Positions 28,994 to 38,744 are shown, numbered from the stretch's first letter. The stretch: DNA of 64,000 nucleotides from Okeania sp. SIO2B3 (GCF_010672525.1 NZ_JAAHGH010000004.1:304307-368306), one strand, 5' to 3'. Program-made: numbers and translations. The notes: generated from the letters alone by a model not told the origin.

Positions 28994-30691
28994 ATGCGAG
29001 CAAAAATACTGGTTGTGGATGATGAACCATCCTTTCAATCAATCATCAACCAAAAATTTAGAAAAAGAATTAGGAAAAAAAACCTCCAATTTATTTTTGC
29101 TTCTAACGGTTTAAAAGCTTTGGAAAAGTTACAATCTGAACCAGATATAGATATGATATTGACTGATATTACCATGCCAGAAATGGATGGTATTACTCTA
29201 CTATCTACTCTTTCTGATATTCATCATCCTACACTTAAAACAGTAGTTATTTCTGCTTCTAGCGATCTGACTCTTGTGAGAAAAGCGATGAACTTAGGAG
29301 CATTTGATTTTTTAACTAAACCCATAAATTTAGATGATTTAGAAATTACAATTAACAAAACTATAAATCATGTTCAACAGTTAAAAGATGCACTAAAACA
29401 GGAACATTTAATAGAAGCAGCTCAACAGTTATATGAAAGTGAAAAAAGACTAGAAAAATTCTTAGAAACTTTGCCAGTAGGAGTATTTGTAGTTGATGCT
29501 GATGGTAAACCTTTCTATACTAATCAAGCTGCAAAAAATATTTTTGGTAAAGGGATAGTAGCTGAAACTACTCCGGAGCAAATTCCTAAAATTTATCAAA
29601 TTTACTTAGCAGGAACAGAACAATTTTACCCCGTTGAACAACAGCCAATTTTCATAGCCTTGAAAGGGCAAAATTCTACAGTCGATAATATGGAAATTCG
29701 TCAAGGAGAAAGAATAATACCTGTAGAAGTATCAGCAAGTCCAATTTTTGATGATACTGGTCAACTAATCTATGCGATCGCCACTTTTCAAGATATTACA
29801 GAAAGAAAAAAAGCAGAAGCAGAAAGAATTCAATTTACTCAACAATTAGAACTCAAAAATATTGAATTATCTAAACTTAATCAAAGTTATAGTCGGTTTG
29901 TTCCGAAACAGTTTCTCCGGTTTTTAGGACATGAAAGTATTGTAGAAGTTTCTTTGGGTGAATCTGTACAAAAAAAAATGTCAATTTTATTTTCTGATAT
30001 TCGTGCTTTTACTACTCTTTCAGAAAGCATGACTTTAGCAGAAAATTTTAAATTTATTAATGCTTATCTTTCTCGTATGGAACCATTAATTACTGCTAAT
30101 TATGGTTTTATTGATAAATATATTGGTGATGCCATTATGGCACTATTTGGTCGGTGTCCTGATGATGCCGTCCAAGCTGCTTTAGGGATGCTTTTAGAAC
30201 TTAATCAATACAATATTATTCGTAATAAATATCAGAAATCACCTATTACTATTGGTATCGGAATTAATACAGGTTCCTTAATGTTAGGAACAGTGGGCGG
30301 TACAAACAGAATGGATACTACTGTCATTAGCGATGCTGTAAATTTAGCTTCTCGCCTGCAAGATTTAACTAAAGTATATGGTGCTTCTTTAATTATTAGT
30401 CAAAAAACCTTTCTTGAGCTTAAAGATTATACAAAATATAACTACAGATTTCTTGGTCAAGTTAACGTCAAAGGGAAAAAAGATGTCGTGTCTTTATTTG
30501 AATTATTTGATGCAGACCCCCCAGAAATAATCGAACTTAAAAAACAAACTAAGACATTATTTGAAGCAGGAGTTATTAGTTATTACTCTCAGCAAATGGA
30601 GCAAGCTACTCAAATATTTCAGGAAATTATTAATTTAAACCATCAAGATAAAGCTGCTTATTTCTATCTCGATCGAGACAACAGGGTATAG
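28994..30691 (+). CDS. Receiver-PAS-class III adenylate/guanylate cyclase
   Basis: 565 aa. Receiver ~1-125 (D58, MILTDITMPEMDG), PAS ~150-270, then a class III nucleotidyl cyclase domain ~325-500. Metal-binding Asp residues are in LFSDIRAFT and YIGDAIMALF; the TTVISDAVNLASRLQ helix is typical of adenylate cyclases. It converts ATP (probably) to cAMP in response to receiver phosphorylation and a PAS signal. The downstream end runs into dispersed repeats. With the GGDEF-EAL neighbour it forms a possible dual cAMP/c-di-GMP output unit. Confidence 0.9.
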   Translation: MRAKILVVDDEPSFQSIINQKFRKRIRKKNLQFIFASNGLKALEKLQSEPDIDMILTDITMPEMDGITLLSTLSDIHHPTLKTVVISASSDLTLVRKAMNLGAFDFLTKPINLDDLEITINKTINHVQQLKDALKQEHLIEAAQQLYESEKRLEKFLETLPVGVFVVDADGKPFYTNQAAKNIFGKGIVAETTPEQIPKIYQIYLAGTEQFYPVEQQPIFIALKGQNSTVDNMEIRQGERIIPVEVSASPIFDDTGQLIYAIATFQDITERKKAEAERIQFTQQLELKNIELSKLNQSYSRFVPKQFLRFLGHESIVEVSLGESVQKKMSILFSDIRAFTTLSESMTLAENFKFINAYLSRMEPLITANYGFIDKYIGDAIMALFGRCPDDAVQAALGMLLELNQYNIIRNKYQKSPITIGIGINTGSLMLGTVGGTNRMDTTVISDAVNLASRLQDLTKVYGASLIISQKTFLELKDYTKYNYRFLGQVNVKGKKDVVSLFELFDADPPEIIELKKQTKTLFEAGVISYYSQQMEQATQIFQEIINLNHQDKAAYFYLDRDNRV

Positions 30692-30797
30692 GGGTAAAAA
30701 CAGAAGCTCAAATACTATCTAAAGATAATCTTTCCCTAGTTTATTTTCAAATTTTTTAGTGGTAATATCATGTCCGGATAATCACTTACGCTCTAAA

Positions 30798-31041
30798 TAG
30801 GGTTTGCTTATGGAAGTCTTATGGGTAAGGGTAGGAGACAGGAGACAACCCACCCCTCGCCCCTCCCGCTCTCAGGAGGGGAAGACAGGAGAAATGGGAA
30901 TTATAGAGGAGGTAGGAGAAAGAATAATCAAGGGATTATTCTGCGCAACTATAAGCCTAAAATGCGCTCTTTTTTGAACCATTACGAGCATTAAGCTTGG
31001 ACTTTTTTTAACTAAAAAATGCGCTCAACCAATATAAGTCA
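30798..31041. mobile_element. MITE fragment fused to tnpB (TAGGG family)
   Basis: Begins TAGGGTTTGCTTATG and shares the interior block of the MITE at 19318-19603 up to AAGTCAATG, where the sequence switches into the TnpB reading frame. The right terminal repeat is missing. A single ATATCATGTCCGG end lies just upstream (30765). Confidence 0.65.
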
Positions 31042-31989
31042 ATGGTCAAACCTAAAAACTATTGGTATTATGAAGTATCTAAAACAGCACCTCAATATGC
31101 TTTAAGGTATTTATCAGAAGCTTGGAAGCGCTGCTTTAACAGAGTATCTGGCCAACCTAAATTCAAGAAAAAAGGTAGGGATGATAGTTTTACTCTAGAT
31201 GGCTCAATATCGGTAGGCTTTAATCAGATTAAATTACCAAGAATTGGATGGATTAAAACTTATGAAGTATTGCCAGATAATGTTAATCCCAAGTCTGTAA
31301 CTATCAGCAAAAAGGCAGGTAGATGGTTTATTAGTTTCAAAATAGAGAAAGAAACTCAAATGACTGAGAAATCAGTAGATGTAGTTGGTGTAGATTTAGG
31401 TATAAAATCTCTAGCCACGTTATCTACTGGTGAAGTTTTTGAAGGTGCTAAGTCTTACCGAAAGTTAGAAGCTAAACTGTCTAGGTTGCAATATTTAAAC
31501 CGACATAAAACGAAGTCATCTCGCAACTGGAAAAAAGCACAACTCAAGATAGCCAAACTACACAGCAAAATAGCCAATATTAGAAAAGATGCATTGCATA
31601 AATTAACTACTTACTTAGCTAAAAACCACAGCCATATAGTAATAGAAGATTTGAATGTATCAGGAATGATGTCCAATCATAAGTTAGCCAAGGCTATTGG
31701 GTCTATGGGTTTTTATGAGTTTCGTAGACAGCTAGATTACAAATGTCAACTGTACGGCTCATCTTTAACCATTGTAGATAGATGGTTTCCTAGTTCTAAG
31801 ACTTGCAGTAGGTGTGGTTTTGTTAAAGAGTCTCTGTCTTTATCTGAAAGAGTGTTTAAGTGTGAACATTGTGGTTTCAGTTGCGACCGCGATTTAAATG
31901 CTAGCTTAAATCTAGCTATGGCGGGCAGTTCGTCCGTGTCAGCTTGTGGACTGGATAACGCCGACGTTGCCAGGTTGAAGCAGGAATAG
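31042..31989 (+). pseudogene. tnpB: TnpB (IS200/IS605 OrfB), N-terminally truncated
   Basis: 315 aa against about 400 for full-length TnpB: the N-terminal helix-turn-helix (~70 residues) is missing and the frame begins inside a MITE junction. The RuvC-like catalytic triad is intact: Asp in VVGVDLGIKS, Glu in HIVIEDLNV, Asp in CDRDLNASLN; the zinc ribbon CSRCG/CEHCG is also present. Intact TnpB is an RNA-guided endonuclease. No tnpA is adjacent. Sequence after the stop (to about 32090) would hold the transposon right end and omega-RNA if these survive. Likely non-functional, but the nuclease core is undamaged. Confidence 0.82.
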
Positions 31990-32340
31990 AACAGATTATT
32001 TATAGAAAATCATAGATTTATGTAGATAATCGTAGGTTTCTAAGAACGGTTCTATATAATAAGTGTTAAACCGGATTTGATATTACGCAGGGACTCTATA
32101 GATAGCTAGTGCAAATGCCATTCGCTCCTACAGATGGTGCTTTAAAGGTCAACTTGTTTAATATAAAAGTAATTATGCGTAAGTCCTGACTTGGTCCTCT
32201 CCTACTGACTCGGTCCTCCCCCTCCCCTCCTGAGAGGGGGAGGGACGAGGGGTGGGTTGACTCCTAAGCAATTAAGATTAATATCATACACGGGCTTCAG
32301 CAACGCCGAAAGTCCCTACTACTTTACAAGTGGGTAAACT
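31990..32340. other. Intergenic: TnpB right flank and repeats
   Basis: Contains a partial MITE end (AAACCGGATTTGATATTA, ~32074), a TGCGTAAGTCCTGAC end (~32176), a GC-rich palindromic island (32214-32258) and CAGCAACGCC, a phrase also seen near 49361 and 49431. No gene recognised. Confidence 0.55.
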
Positions 32341-33261
32341 CTAATCACTACCCAAAAGACTTACTAATAAAGCTTTTTGAGCGTGCATCCGGTTTTCTGC
32401 TTGATCCCAAACTCGCGATCGCTCTCCTTCTATCACTTCATCAGTAATTTCTTCATCCCGATGAGCTGGTAAACAATGCAACACTATCACATCATCTGCT
32501 GCACTTTCTAGCAACTTTTCATTTACCTGATAGGGCTGAAAAATAGGTATCCGACTATTAGCTTCCTCTTCTTGTCCCATACTTGCCCAAACATCAGTAT
32601 AAAGCACCTGAGCGCCCTTAACTGCCACTTGGGGATCTTCAGTAACTATCACTTCACTCTTACCATTAGTAATAGTCTTTGCTTGCTCCACAATTTCCAT
32701 ATTTGGTAGATAACTTGATGGAGTTGCTATCCTGACATTCATCCCTACCATTGCACAACCTAACAGTAAAGAATTTGCCATATTATTACCATCACCAAAA
32801 TAACTTAAAGTTAATCCATCTAGCTTGCCAAAACATTCTTGAATCGTCAATAAATCAGCCATTACCTGACAAGGATGTTCCCTATCTGTCAGAGCATTAA
32901 TAACAGGAATTTGAGTATAACTTGCAAAAGTTTCTAAATCTTTTTGCTCAAAAGTCCGAATAGCTAAAATATCTAAATATCGGTCTAAAACTCTAGCAGT
33001 ATCAACCAAAGGTTCTCCACGACTAACTTGAGTAACATTAGGATTCAAATCAATAACTTGACCTCCCAATTGATACATTGCCACAGTAAAACTTACCCTA
33101 GTTCGTGTCGAAGCTTTAGAAAATAATAGCCCCAATACTTTATTACATTTGAGATTTATTTTACCTGATTTAAGTTTGGCTGCCAGTTGTAAAATTTCTT
33201 TTAATTCATCAGAACTCAAGTCTGCTAAACTTAATAAATTGCGTCCTTTTAAACTATCCAT
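32341..33261 (-). CDS. argF: Ornithine carbamoyltransferase
   Basis: 306 aa, full length. Carbamoyl-phosphate site STRTRVSF (~52-59), HPCQ (~129-132), ornithine-side motif and catalytic HCLPAHR (~262-268). Catalyses carbamoyl phosphate + ornithine to citrulline in arginine biosynthesis. Start MDSLKGRNLLSLADLS is standard. Stand-alone gene, as is common for arg genes in cyanobacteria. Confidence 0.96.
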   Translation of the reverse strand: MDSLKGRNLLSLADLSSDELKEILQLAAKLKSGKINLKCNKVLGLLFSKASTRTRVSFTVAMYQLGGQVIDLNPNVTQVSRGEPLVDTARVLDRYLDILAIRTFEQKDLETFASYTQIPVINALTDREHPCQVMADLLTIQECFGKLDGLTLSYFGDGNNMANSLLLGCAMVGMNVRIATPSSYLPNMEIVEQAKTITNGKSEVIVTEDPQVAVKGAQVLYTDVWASMGQEEEANSRIPIFQPYQVNEKLLESAADDVIVLHCLPAHRDEEITDEVIEGERSRVWDQAENRMHAQKALLVSLLGSD

Positions 33262-34106
33262 AATTTATCACTAATGTCAGGTTACCAATTATATTGTTTC
33301 AGTTAACATTGAAATTATTAAAAAGGTTGAGGCAAGTTTCATAACTGGGATGAAAATTTTCACACCAAATTATTTATATTTAAAACCCGCCATAACGAAT
33401 TCCAAAGCTACTAGAATTAATATTATTTCTTGATGAGTATAGTTTTACACTTCTCAACTATTTAGAGCAAAGACATTATAATATCTTTACTTTAGTAAGT
33501 TAAAAGTTAATTTGGTTCCATCTATAACAATTTTTCTTCAAGTCCCAAAACAGCCGTCGGAGCATAAAGGCCATAGTCCGACACCTAATATCATGTCCGG
33601 TTGAATACTTATAAATATAACTATTTATTTGTAGCAAATATTGATTAAATTGGTATAACTGCTGTTTGTGATGCTTAAATTTGGCCACTATCTCCAGACC
33701 GACTCTAAACCTTAGTCTTTTTCCTCCTACCATAGGTATAGTTCTAATTTGACTGAAGGATTTCCTGTTATAAACCTATATTTAGAATCTGCCGAATTAT
33801 AGCCAGAAGTACATTACATCATTTATTAATTTTAGCGATCGTCGATCTATTAGAGACTGTTTGTCAAATAATTTATTCAGAGATTATGGATCGAAGTTCA
33901 TACAACAGCTAGTAATGGAATTATCAGACAATAATATAATTTGATGAGATGCTTAGTTGCGATAACAAGGATTAAAATAATTGCCAATATCTATCATTAA
34001 AACCTTTAATTAACTATCTAAATTTCGGCGATTTACTTGGGCTTGTATGATTCGTTTTTGAAATTATTTGAAATTATTTAAAATTATCAAAGCCCATGAA
34101 AAAAAA
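33262..34106. other. Intergenic, 845 bp
   Basis: Contains the argF promoter region, a MITE single end at 33588 (ATATCATGTCCGGTTGAA) and otherwise AT-rich sequence. A 77-codon minus frame at 33500-33733 crosses the MITE end and has no recognisable protein pattern. Nothing else seen. Confidence 0.5.
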
Positions 34107-35519
34107 TTACCAAGGACTACTAATAAGAGTAAATCCTGACCAATAAAAAGGATGAGAAAAATCTGTTTCTCCCAAGATTTGTAAACTCTGAGGCAAAAGA
34201 ATTTCTCCTCTAGAAAATTTCAATTTTTCCCTAGCTAAATACACATCTCCATGAATCATTTTAATTTGAGCTTGTCTGATTGTTTCAGCCTTAGTTGATG
34301 CTGTTTTTAACTGTTCATAAAATTCACTCATTAAAGCCAAAGTCCCAAGATCATTAACATACCATAAACTTGCTAATGCAGATTGAACCCCTGCTTGTAA
34401 AGCTAATCCAGCAAAACCTAACTCCACATCTCGATCTCCCACGGCTGTTTTACAAGCACTTAAAACTAATAATTCAGCCGGAGGGTCATTCCAATTAATC
34501 TCTTTAATTTCGTCTAAATGGAGCTGAGTATTCCAAAGTTGAATATAAGACTTTTCAGGTTTTCCGGGTTTAAATTCTGCATGAGTTGCTAAATGAATAA
34601 TATTAAAAGATTGAGAAGAAAGTTGATTTTTTAAGTTTTTTAAGGTGAAGTCCTGATTAAGAAATAATTTTCCAGGCCAACCTCTAGAAAGATTTTTAGT
34701 TGAGATATTTTCTATGAGATTTTTATCAACAATTGTTGATAGTTCAATTGGAACAGCAGGTAAAGGACTTTGGGTCGGAAATTCTGAAGCACCCATTGCC
34801 AAAATTCTGGCTTTTTGAATGGGAGTATAATTGGAATCAATTAAATTAAATGCAGGAATAATTGCTAGGCTATATTTCTCTACTAAAAATTGTTTTCCAT
34901 CATGTAATGCGGCTATTGGTAGAGTACGCAAACCTGCTCCTAAACAAAACAATATTGTGTCTATTTTTTCTTCTTGGAGATTTGCTTCAAAGGGTTCAAC
35001 TATCGATTGATAAAGTTGTTGAGCCAGACTTAAGTAAGAATCTGTGAACAGCGTCTGAGGATTAGTAATTTCATTATTAAATAATTTGACTTTACGAATA
35101 AGGCTTTCGCGTTTGAGGGAGTCAATATCTTGAACTAAAGGTTTTTTTCCAGGAGAAATTAAAACTAAATGTAAATGTTCAGATTCAGGAATTGCCCAAA
35201 ATACGGCAGGTCTTATATTACTTTTTTGGCTAATTTCTAACAATTTTTGAGCAATGTCATTACCCGCTTTTGAAACTTCTGAAATTTCTCGATCAAAATA
35301 ATCCTCAAATTCTTTTTCTAGCCTTTGTTCCATTTTCAGAATTTTTTCCGATTTAGTGATATTAGAAATCATATTGTATCTATCTTTCGGACTTACAGTT
35401 ATGTCTTCAGAAAGGATTTTTTCAGAATAAAAACTAAGCAGAATAATTAGGGAAAGAATTAACCCAAAAATTGTTCTAACTTTGTATTTGCTCTTAGGAG
35501 AGAAGAATTTTCGGAACAT
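34107..35519 (-). CDS. Membrane-anchored CHAT domain protein
   Basis: 470 aa. An N-terminal basic stretch and one hydrophobic segment (~15-35, IFGLILSLIILLSFY) suggest an uncleaved membrane anchor. A linker with coiled-coil character (~55-100) precedes a CHAT (caspase-like) domain ~180-470. The His/Cys dyad is visible in IIHLATHAEF and LVLSACKTAVGD, and LQAGVQSALASLW is a family hallmark. The TPR array often found before CHAT in cyanobacteria is absent here. Presumed protease with unknown substrate; some CHAT proteases act in immunity or programmed death, but no partner gene is adjacent. Confidence 0.88.
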   Translation of the reverse strand: MFRKFFSPKSKYKVRTIFGLILSLIILLSFYSEKILSEDITVSPKDRYNMISNITKSEKILKMEQRLEKEFEDYFDREISEVSKAGNDIAQKLLEISQKSNIRPAVFWAIPESEHLHLVLISPGKKPLVQDIDSLKRESLIRKVKLFNNEITNPQTLFTDSYLSLAQQLYQSIVEPFEANLQEEKIDTILFCLGAGLRTLPIAALHDGKQFLVEKYSLAIIPAFNLIDSNYTPIQKARILAMGASEFPTQSPLPAVPIELSTIVDKNLIENISTKNLSRGWPGKLFLNQDFTLKNLKNQLSSQSFNIIHLATHAEFKPGKPEKSYIQLWNTQLHLDEIKEINWNDPPAELLVLSACKTAVGDRDVELGFAGLALQAGVQSALASLWYVNDLGTLALMSEFYEQLKTASTKAETIRQAQIKMIHGDVYLAREKLKFSRGEILLPQSLQILGETDFSHPFYWSGFTLISSPW

Positions 35520-36197
35520 ATAATAATTGGTTTAATGAATTGAAGATTTAAAACTATATTTAAGGTATTTACATACCCTTGGAAAGTAATATAGCATTTC
35601 CCAAGCTAGTGAGGTACAGTAATCTTTTTTATTCCTATTCCCTATTCCCTATTCCCTGTTGCCTGTTGCTTGCTGCCTGTTGCCTAAAAAAACGAATTTT
35701 GTATCTCACCAGTATGAGAATTGCTATATTAACACAGTAGGGAAATATATTTGCTAGTGCACTCTGAATATTGCATAGATAATTAAATTACTACTCTATC
35801 TACTCTCCTATTTTATTAAACCTATCTACAACTATGGTTAACTCAGCTTATCTTTAACTAACGCCAATTTTGGAATTTTTGGTGCGGATGCTTCGTAAGC
35901 ATTCAGCATTCAGCATTCAGCATTTCCGTTTGTCATGCTGCGCAAACAGATACATGAACATATTCAAGAAATTACTAAGGTTAGCTGAAGACATTTTTTT
36001 TATAAGTTTTAATTCTCCTTGAAGACTAATTCCTATTTTGAGCTGATAATGAGCTAAGAACTCATAGCTGATAACGTAGTTCCGACCATAGGAGGCTAGC
36101 TGATAGCTGATGGCTGAATGCTGACGATGCTTCAGTCTGCTTAGAGTTGAGAAACGTGGTATTCTATTTAAGAGTAAATAAATATTTATATGAAAAA
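35520..36197. other. Intergenic with MITE and repeats
   Basis: Holds the MITE at 35588-35730, then 35890-36130, a block of CATTCAGCATTCAGCATTCA tandem repeats and TAGCTGATGGCTGAATGCTG units. A minus 95-codon frame (35917-36204) lies inside this repeat and is not credible. The rdgB promoter must lie within or just after the repeat. Confidence 0.55.
35588..35730. mobile_element. MITE with AATATAGCA...GAGGTAC ends
   Basis: AATATAGCATTTCCCAAGCT ... and the inverse end GAGAATTGCTATATT bracket 143 bp; CTATTCCCTATTCCCTATTC and TTGCCTGTTGC tandem repeats lie inside. Related to the element at 11855-11990. Confidence 0.7.
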
Positions 36198-36803
36198 ATG
36201 ACAAACGTTATTTGCGCAGAAACTACTCCTAAATTGCTAGTTGTCGCTACCGGTAATCCGGGGAAAGTTCAAGAAATACAGGAATATCTAGCAGATTTGA
36301 ATTTACAATTACAACTAAAACCAAAAGATTTAGAAGTTGAGGAAACTGGGGAAACTTTTCTAGCTAATGCTCGCCTCAAAGCAACTGAAGTGGCAAAAGC
36401 TACTGGAAAATGGGCGATCGCTGATGATTCGGGATTGGCAGTAGATGCTTTGGATGGCAGACCAGGTATTTATTCTGCTCGTTATGCTCCTACTGTTGCT
36501 GAACAAATAGAGCGAGTATTAACAGAATTGGCAGATAATTCTAATCGTCAGGCACAGTTTGTCTGCGCTCTTGTCATTGCTAGACCTGATGGCACAATTG
36601 CATTAGAAACAGAGGGAATTTGCCGTGGAGAAATTCTATATAGTCTCCGTGGCAATAATGGGTTTGGTTACGACCCCATTTTTTATGTTCCTTCACAAGA
36701 AAAGACTTTTGCGGAAATGTCTGCTGAAATGAAGCGATCGCTCTCTCATCGCGGTCAAGCTTTCCAAATATTACTACCTCAGATGAAAGCTCTTTTTGCC
36801 TAG
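36198..36803 (+). CDS. rdgB: RdgB/HAM1 family non-canonical purine NTP pyrophosphatase
   Basis: 201 aa from ATG 36198; an upstream TTG at 36147 would add 17 unrelated residues. Signature motifs: VVATGNPGKVQEIQ, EETGETFLANARLKA, WAIADDSGLAVDALDGRPG, and FGYDPIFYVP followed by KRSLSHRGQA. Hydrolyses dITP, XTP and ITP to monophosphates, keeping aberrant purines out of DNA and RNA. Length normal. Confidence 0.95.
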   Translation: MTNVICAETTPKLLVVATGNPGKVQEIQEYLADLNLQLQLKPKDLEVEETGETFLANARLKATEVAKATGKWAIADDSGLAVDALDGRPGIYSARYAPTVAEQIERVLTELADNSNRQAQFVCALVIARPDGTIALETEGICRGEILYSLRGNNGFGYDPIFYVPSQEKTFAEMSAEMKRSLSHRGQAFQILLPQMKALFA

Positions 36804-36894
36804 TGGTAAAGTGCGCAAATAAAGCGGGAGTTAAACTTATAATGGGAAGAGAAGGAAAAATTATGAAACTAAGATCACAGGAGCAAAGCCAATT

Positions 36895-36960
36895 GCTATT
36901 ACTTTAAGCGATCGCCAAAAACAGATTTTAGAGAAAATTTTTTGCTCGCCCTCTTCACCC
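36895..36960 (+). pseudogene. Transposase N-terminal relic (possibly IS630 type)
   Basis: A short frame reads AITLSDRQKQILEKIF and then breaks at a MITE end (CCGGACATGATAT, 36954). The ITLSxRQ...ILEKI pattern resembles the first residues of IS630-type transposases. Only ~20 residues remain, so the family call is tentative. Confidence 0.35.
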
Positions 36961-36991
36961 GGACATGATATTATACCTCAAATCAGCAATG

Positions 36992-37615
36992 TCAGTTTTT
37001 ATGGAAAATCACAGACAAATTATTTGCAGGCATTTCTACCATCTCCACAAACCTTAACCCTTCTTTTTCCGCTACTGCTATAACATCCTCTAAATTTCTC
37101 AATCCCCACTCAGGATCTTGAGAACGCAAAGACTCATCAAAATTCAGATTACTCGGTGTAGTATGTTCCCCACCTTGTTTGTATGGACCGTACAAATACA
37201 GCACCCCATCCTTCGGTAACAAACGCCGCGCACCTGCCATTAATCCCAAACAAGTTGACCAAGGACTAATATGAATCATATTAATATTGACAATAGCAGC
37301 AATCTCAATACCTTCTTTTTCCACCGCCCAAACCGACTCTCGCACATCAATATCAAGAGGAGAATGCAAATTATCTGACGGACTATGTTGTTGCCAAGCC
37401 ACAATACTATCGCGCAACATTGGGTTAGGGTCAGAAGGAAACCACTGACGAGGTTTTAGGTGGGGAGAAAAGAAAACAGAATGTTCTCCCGTACCACTAG
37501 CAATTTCTAAAATATTTCCCGTTGGAGGCAAAACTCGCTGTAGCACTTCCAAGATAAATGAGCGGTTGCGTTCAGTTGCGGGAGCATATTGCCGAGCATC
37601 GCTAAAAGAAGTCAT
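36992..37615 (-). CDS. DUF938 family protein, SAM-methyltransferase fold
   Basis: 207 aa. Begins TSFSDARQYAPATERNR, the hallmark of DUF938. Motif I is ILEIASGTGEHSVFF (~35-49), followed by WFPSDPNP and INMIHISPW. These match a class I methyltransferase fold; no substrate is established for the family. Free-standing gene on the minus strand, convergent with rdgB. Confidence 0.9.
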   Translation of the reverse strand: MTSFSDARQYAPATERNRSFILEVLQRVLPPTGNILEIASGTGEHSVFFSPHLKPRQWFPSDPNPMLRDSIVAWQQHSPSDNLHSPLDIDVRESVWAVEKEGIEIAAIVNINMIHISPWSTCLGLMAGARRLLPKDGVLYLYGPYKQGGEHTTPSNLNFDESLRSQDPEWGLRNLEDVIAVAEKEGLRFVEMVEMPANNLSVIFHKN

Positions 37616-37958
37616 AGTTCAAGAATTTAGAATTTAGAATTTAGAATTTAGAATTACTTCTTCTTATTTATAAGAAGATTGACTAATCATGAAAATTTTT
37701 CTTTATTATCCCCTTAAAAGGCTATGCTTTAAACCACAATTTTTCGGTAATGATTAAATTTTTTAACTAGCTATTAGCATTTATAGTCATTTAACTTTAG
37801 ATTGAGACAAAGCTTTCTTGCTCTGAGGAAGTTTCAGACGAAAAAACGTCTCATTTTTAAGTTAAACAACTATAGTTGAGGACTTAGCAGTTAAGAATAT
37901 GGTCAAGAATCACAACCCACCCCCATCCCCTCCCGGGAGGGGGGCAACAGGGGTGGGT
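37616..37958. other. Intergenic with heptanucleotide repeat
   Basis: 37623-37656 is a tandem array of GAATTTA (nearly five copies), a typical cyanobacterial short tandem repeat. The rest is AT-rich, ending in a GC-rich palindromic island (37915-37955) fused to the TnpB fragment. Nothing else recognised. Confidence 0.65.
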
Positions 37959-38363
37959 AGTGATGCCAACTGGGGAGAATTAGTTAGGCAACTAGAATAC
38001 AAAGCAGAATGGTATGGACGGGAATTAGTCAAGATTGACCGATATTTTCCCAGTTCAAAGCGTTGCTCTAATTGTGGGCATATCGTTGAGAAGTTACCTC
38101 TAAATATTAGAGAGTGGGATTGCCCAGAATGTGGTAGTCACCATGACCGCGATCTCAACGCTAGTATAAACATTTTGGCTGCGGGAGGAGCAGTGTCAGC
38201 GCCAGTCGCTCATGGGGGAGACCCCCAAGACCGCGCTGGCTTGTCTGTGGAGCGCGCCTTTAGACCTTCTGGGAGTAAATCCCGGAGGGCAGGTGCTATG
38301 TTAGCGTTTGCGAAGCATGACCATAGGAAAGCTCCTCCGGAGGAGGAAACAGAAAGCCCCTAA
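37959..38363 (+). pseudogene. tnpB: TnpB C-terminal fragment
   Basis: The frame is TnpB-like from SDANWGELVRQLEYKAEWYG onward: it has FPSSKRCSNCG and CPECG (zinc ribbon) and the third RuvC Asp (HHDRDLNASINILAAG). The first two catalytic motifs are absent. The 5' side is a GC-rich dispersed repeat; the 3' part (from ~38205) is filled by another palindromic repeat translated in frame. Inactive relic. Confidence 0.85.
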
Positions 38364-38369
38364 CAGTAA

Positions 38370-38421
38370 TGTTAAGGAATCCCGCGCTGTCACGCAAGTG
38401 CAACGTCGGGAGGATGTCAAT
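38370..38421 (+). mobile_element. IS200/IS605-type right end
   Basis: Downstream of the TnpB relic: AATCCCGCGCTGTCACG and AACGTCGGGAGGATGTCAA. The last part is the inverse of TTGACATACTCCCGACGTTG at 38807, the end sequence common to cyanobacterial IS200/IS605 elements. Confidence 0.6.
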
Positions 38422-38424
38422 TAA

Positions 38425-38744
38425 CGGGACTGGCGCGATTCGAACGCGCGACCTAGCGCTTCAGATTTGTGCGAGTTTCCCCACTCTCTGGACTATCCCT
38501 TCACCATAGCTCTAAATAGCTTTAGGTGGTGGCCTAGTTTAAGCAGAATTTTATTTCTCCTTAAAACTCTAGTCTCTGCACCTTCTTCACCAATAATTAG
38601 GTAAAACTTGGCTCAAGATTACCATATCGACAAAATAATAGACTTAGGCTTCCTTGAATTTGACCACATTCACTCACGAAGTTTCCTCACATGGTGCCCG
38701 ATACTTCAGGAGGCGCTTGCTCTATCCATCTGAGCCACAGCCCC
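38425..38744 (-). tRNA. tRNA-Arg(CCU) interrupted by a group I intron
   Basis: Minus strand. The 5' exon (38744-38708) starts GGGGCTG and runs through the D arm to AGCGC-CTCCT. The 3' exon (38461-38425) is AA-GCGCT, variable region, T arm (GCGCG-TTCGAAT-CGCGC) and CAGTCCC plus discriminator G. Joining them gives a standard cloverleaf: acceptor GGGGCTG/CAGTCCC (one G-U pair), anticodon stem AGCGC/GCGCT and loop CU-CCU-AA. CCA is not encoded. The exons total 74 nt. CCU reads the rare AGG codon. Confidence 0.9.
38462..38707 (-). ncRNA. Group I intron (246 nt) in the tRNA-Arg anticodon loop
   Basis: Inserted after the third anticodon base (5' exon ends in U, intron ends in G, as group I splicing requires). 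On the minus strand it contains the conserved core elements: TTGAGCCAAG (P4/J region), GCAGAGACTAGA (P7 5' side) and GGGATAGTCCAGAG (P7 3' side). The size equals the ~250-nt IC3 introns of cyanobacterial tRNA-Leu(UAA). No homing endonuclease is encoded. Expected to self-splice. Confidence 0.88.

Noticed and set aside
33500..33733. 77-codon minus frame with transposase-like Lys/Arg content
   Set aside because: It runs through a MITE end and shows no motif of any transposase family I know.
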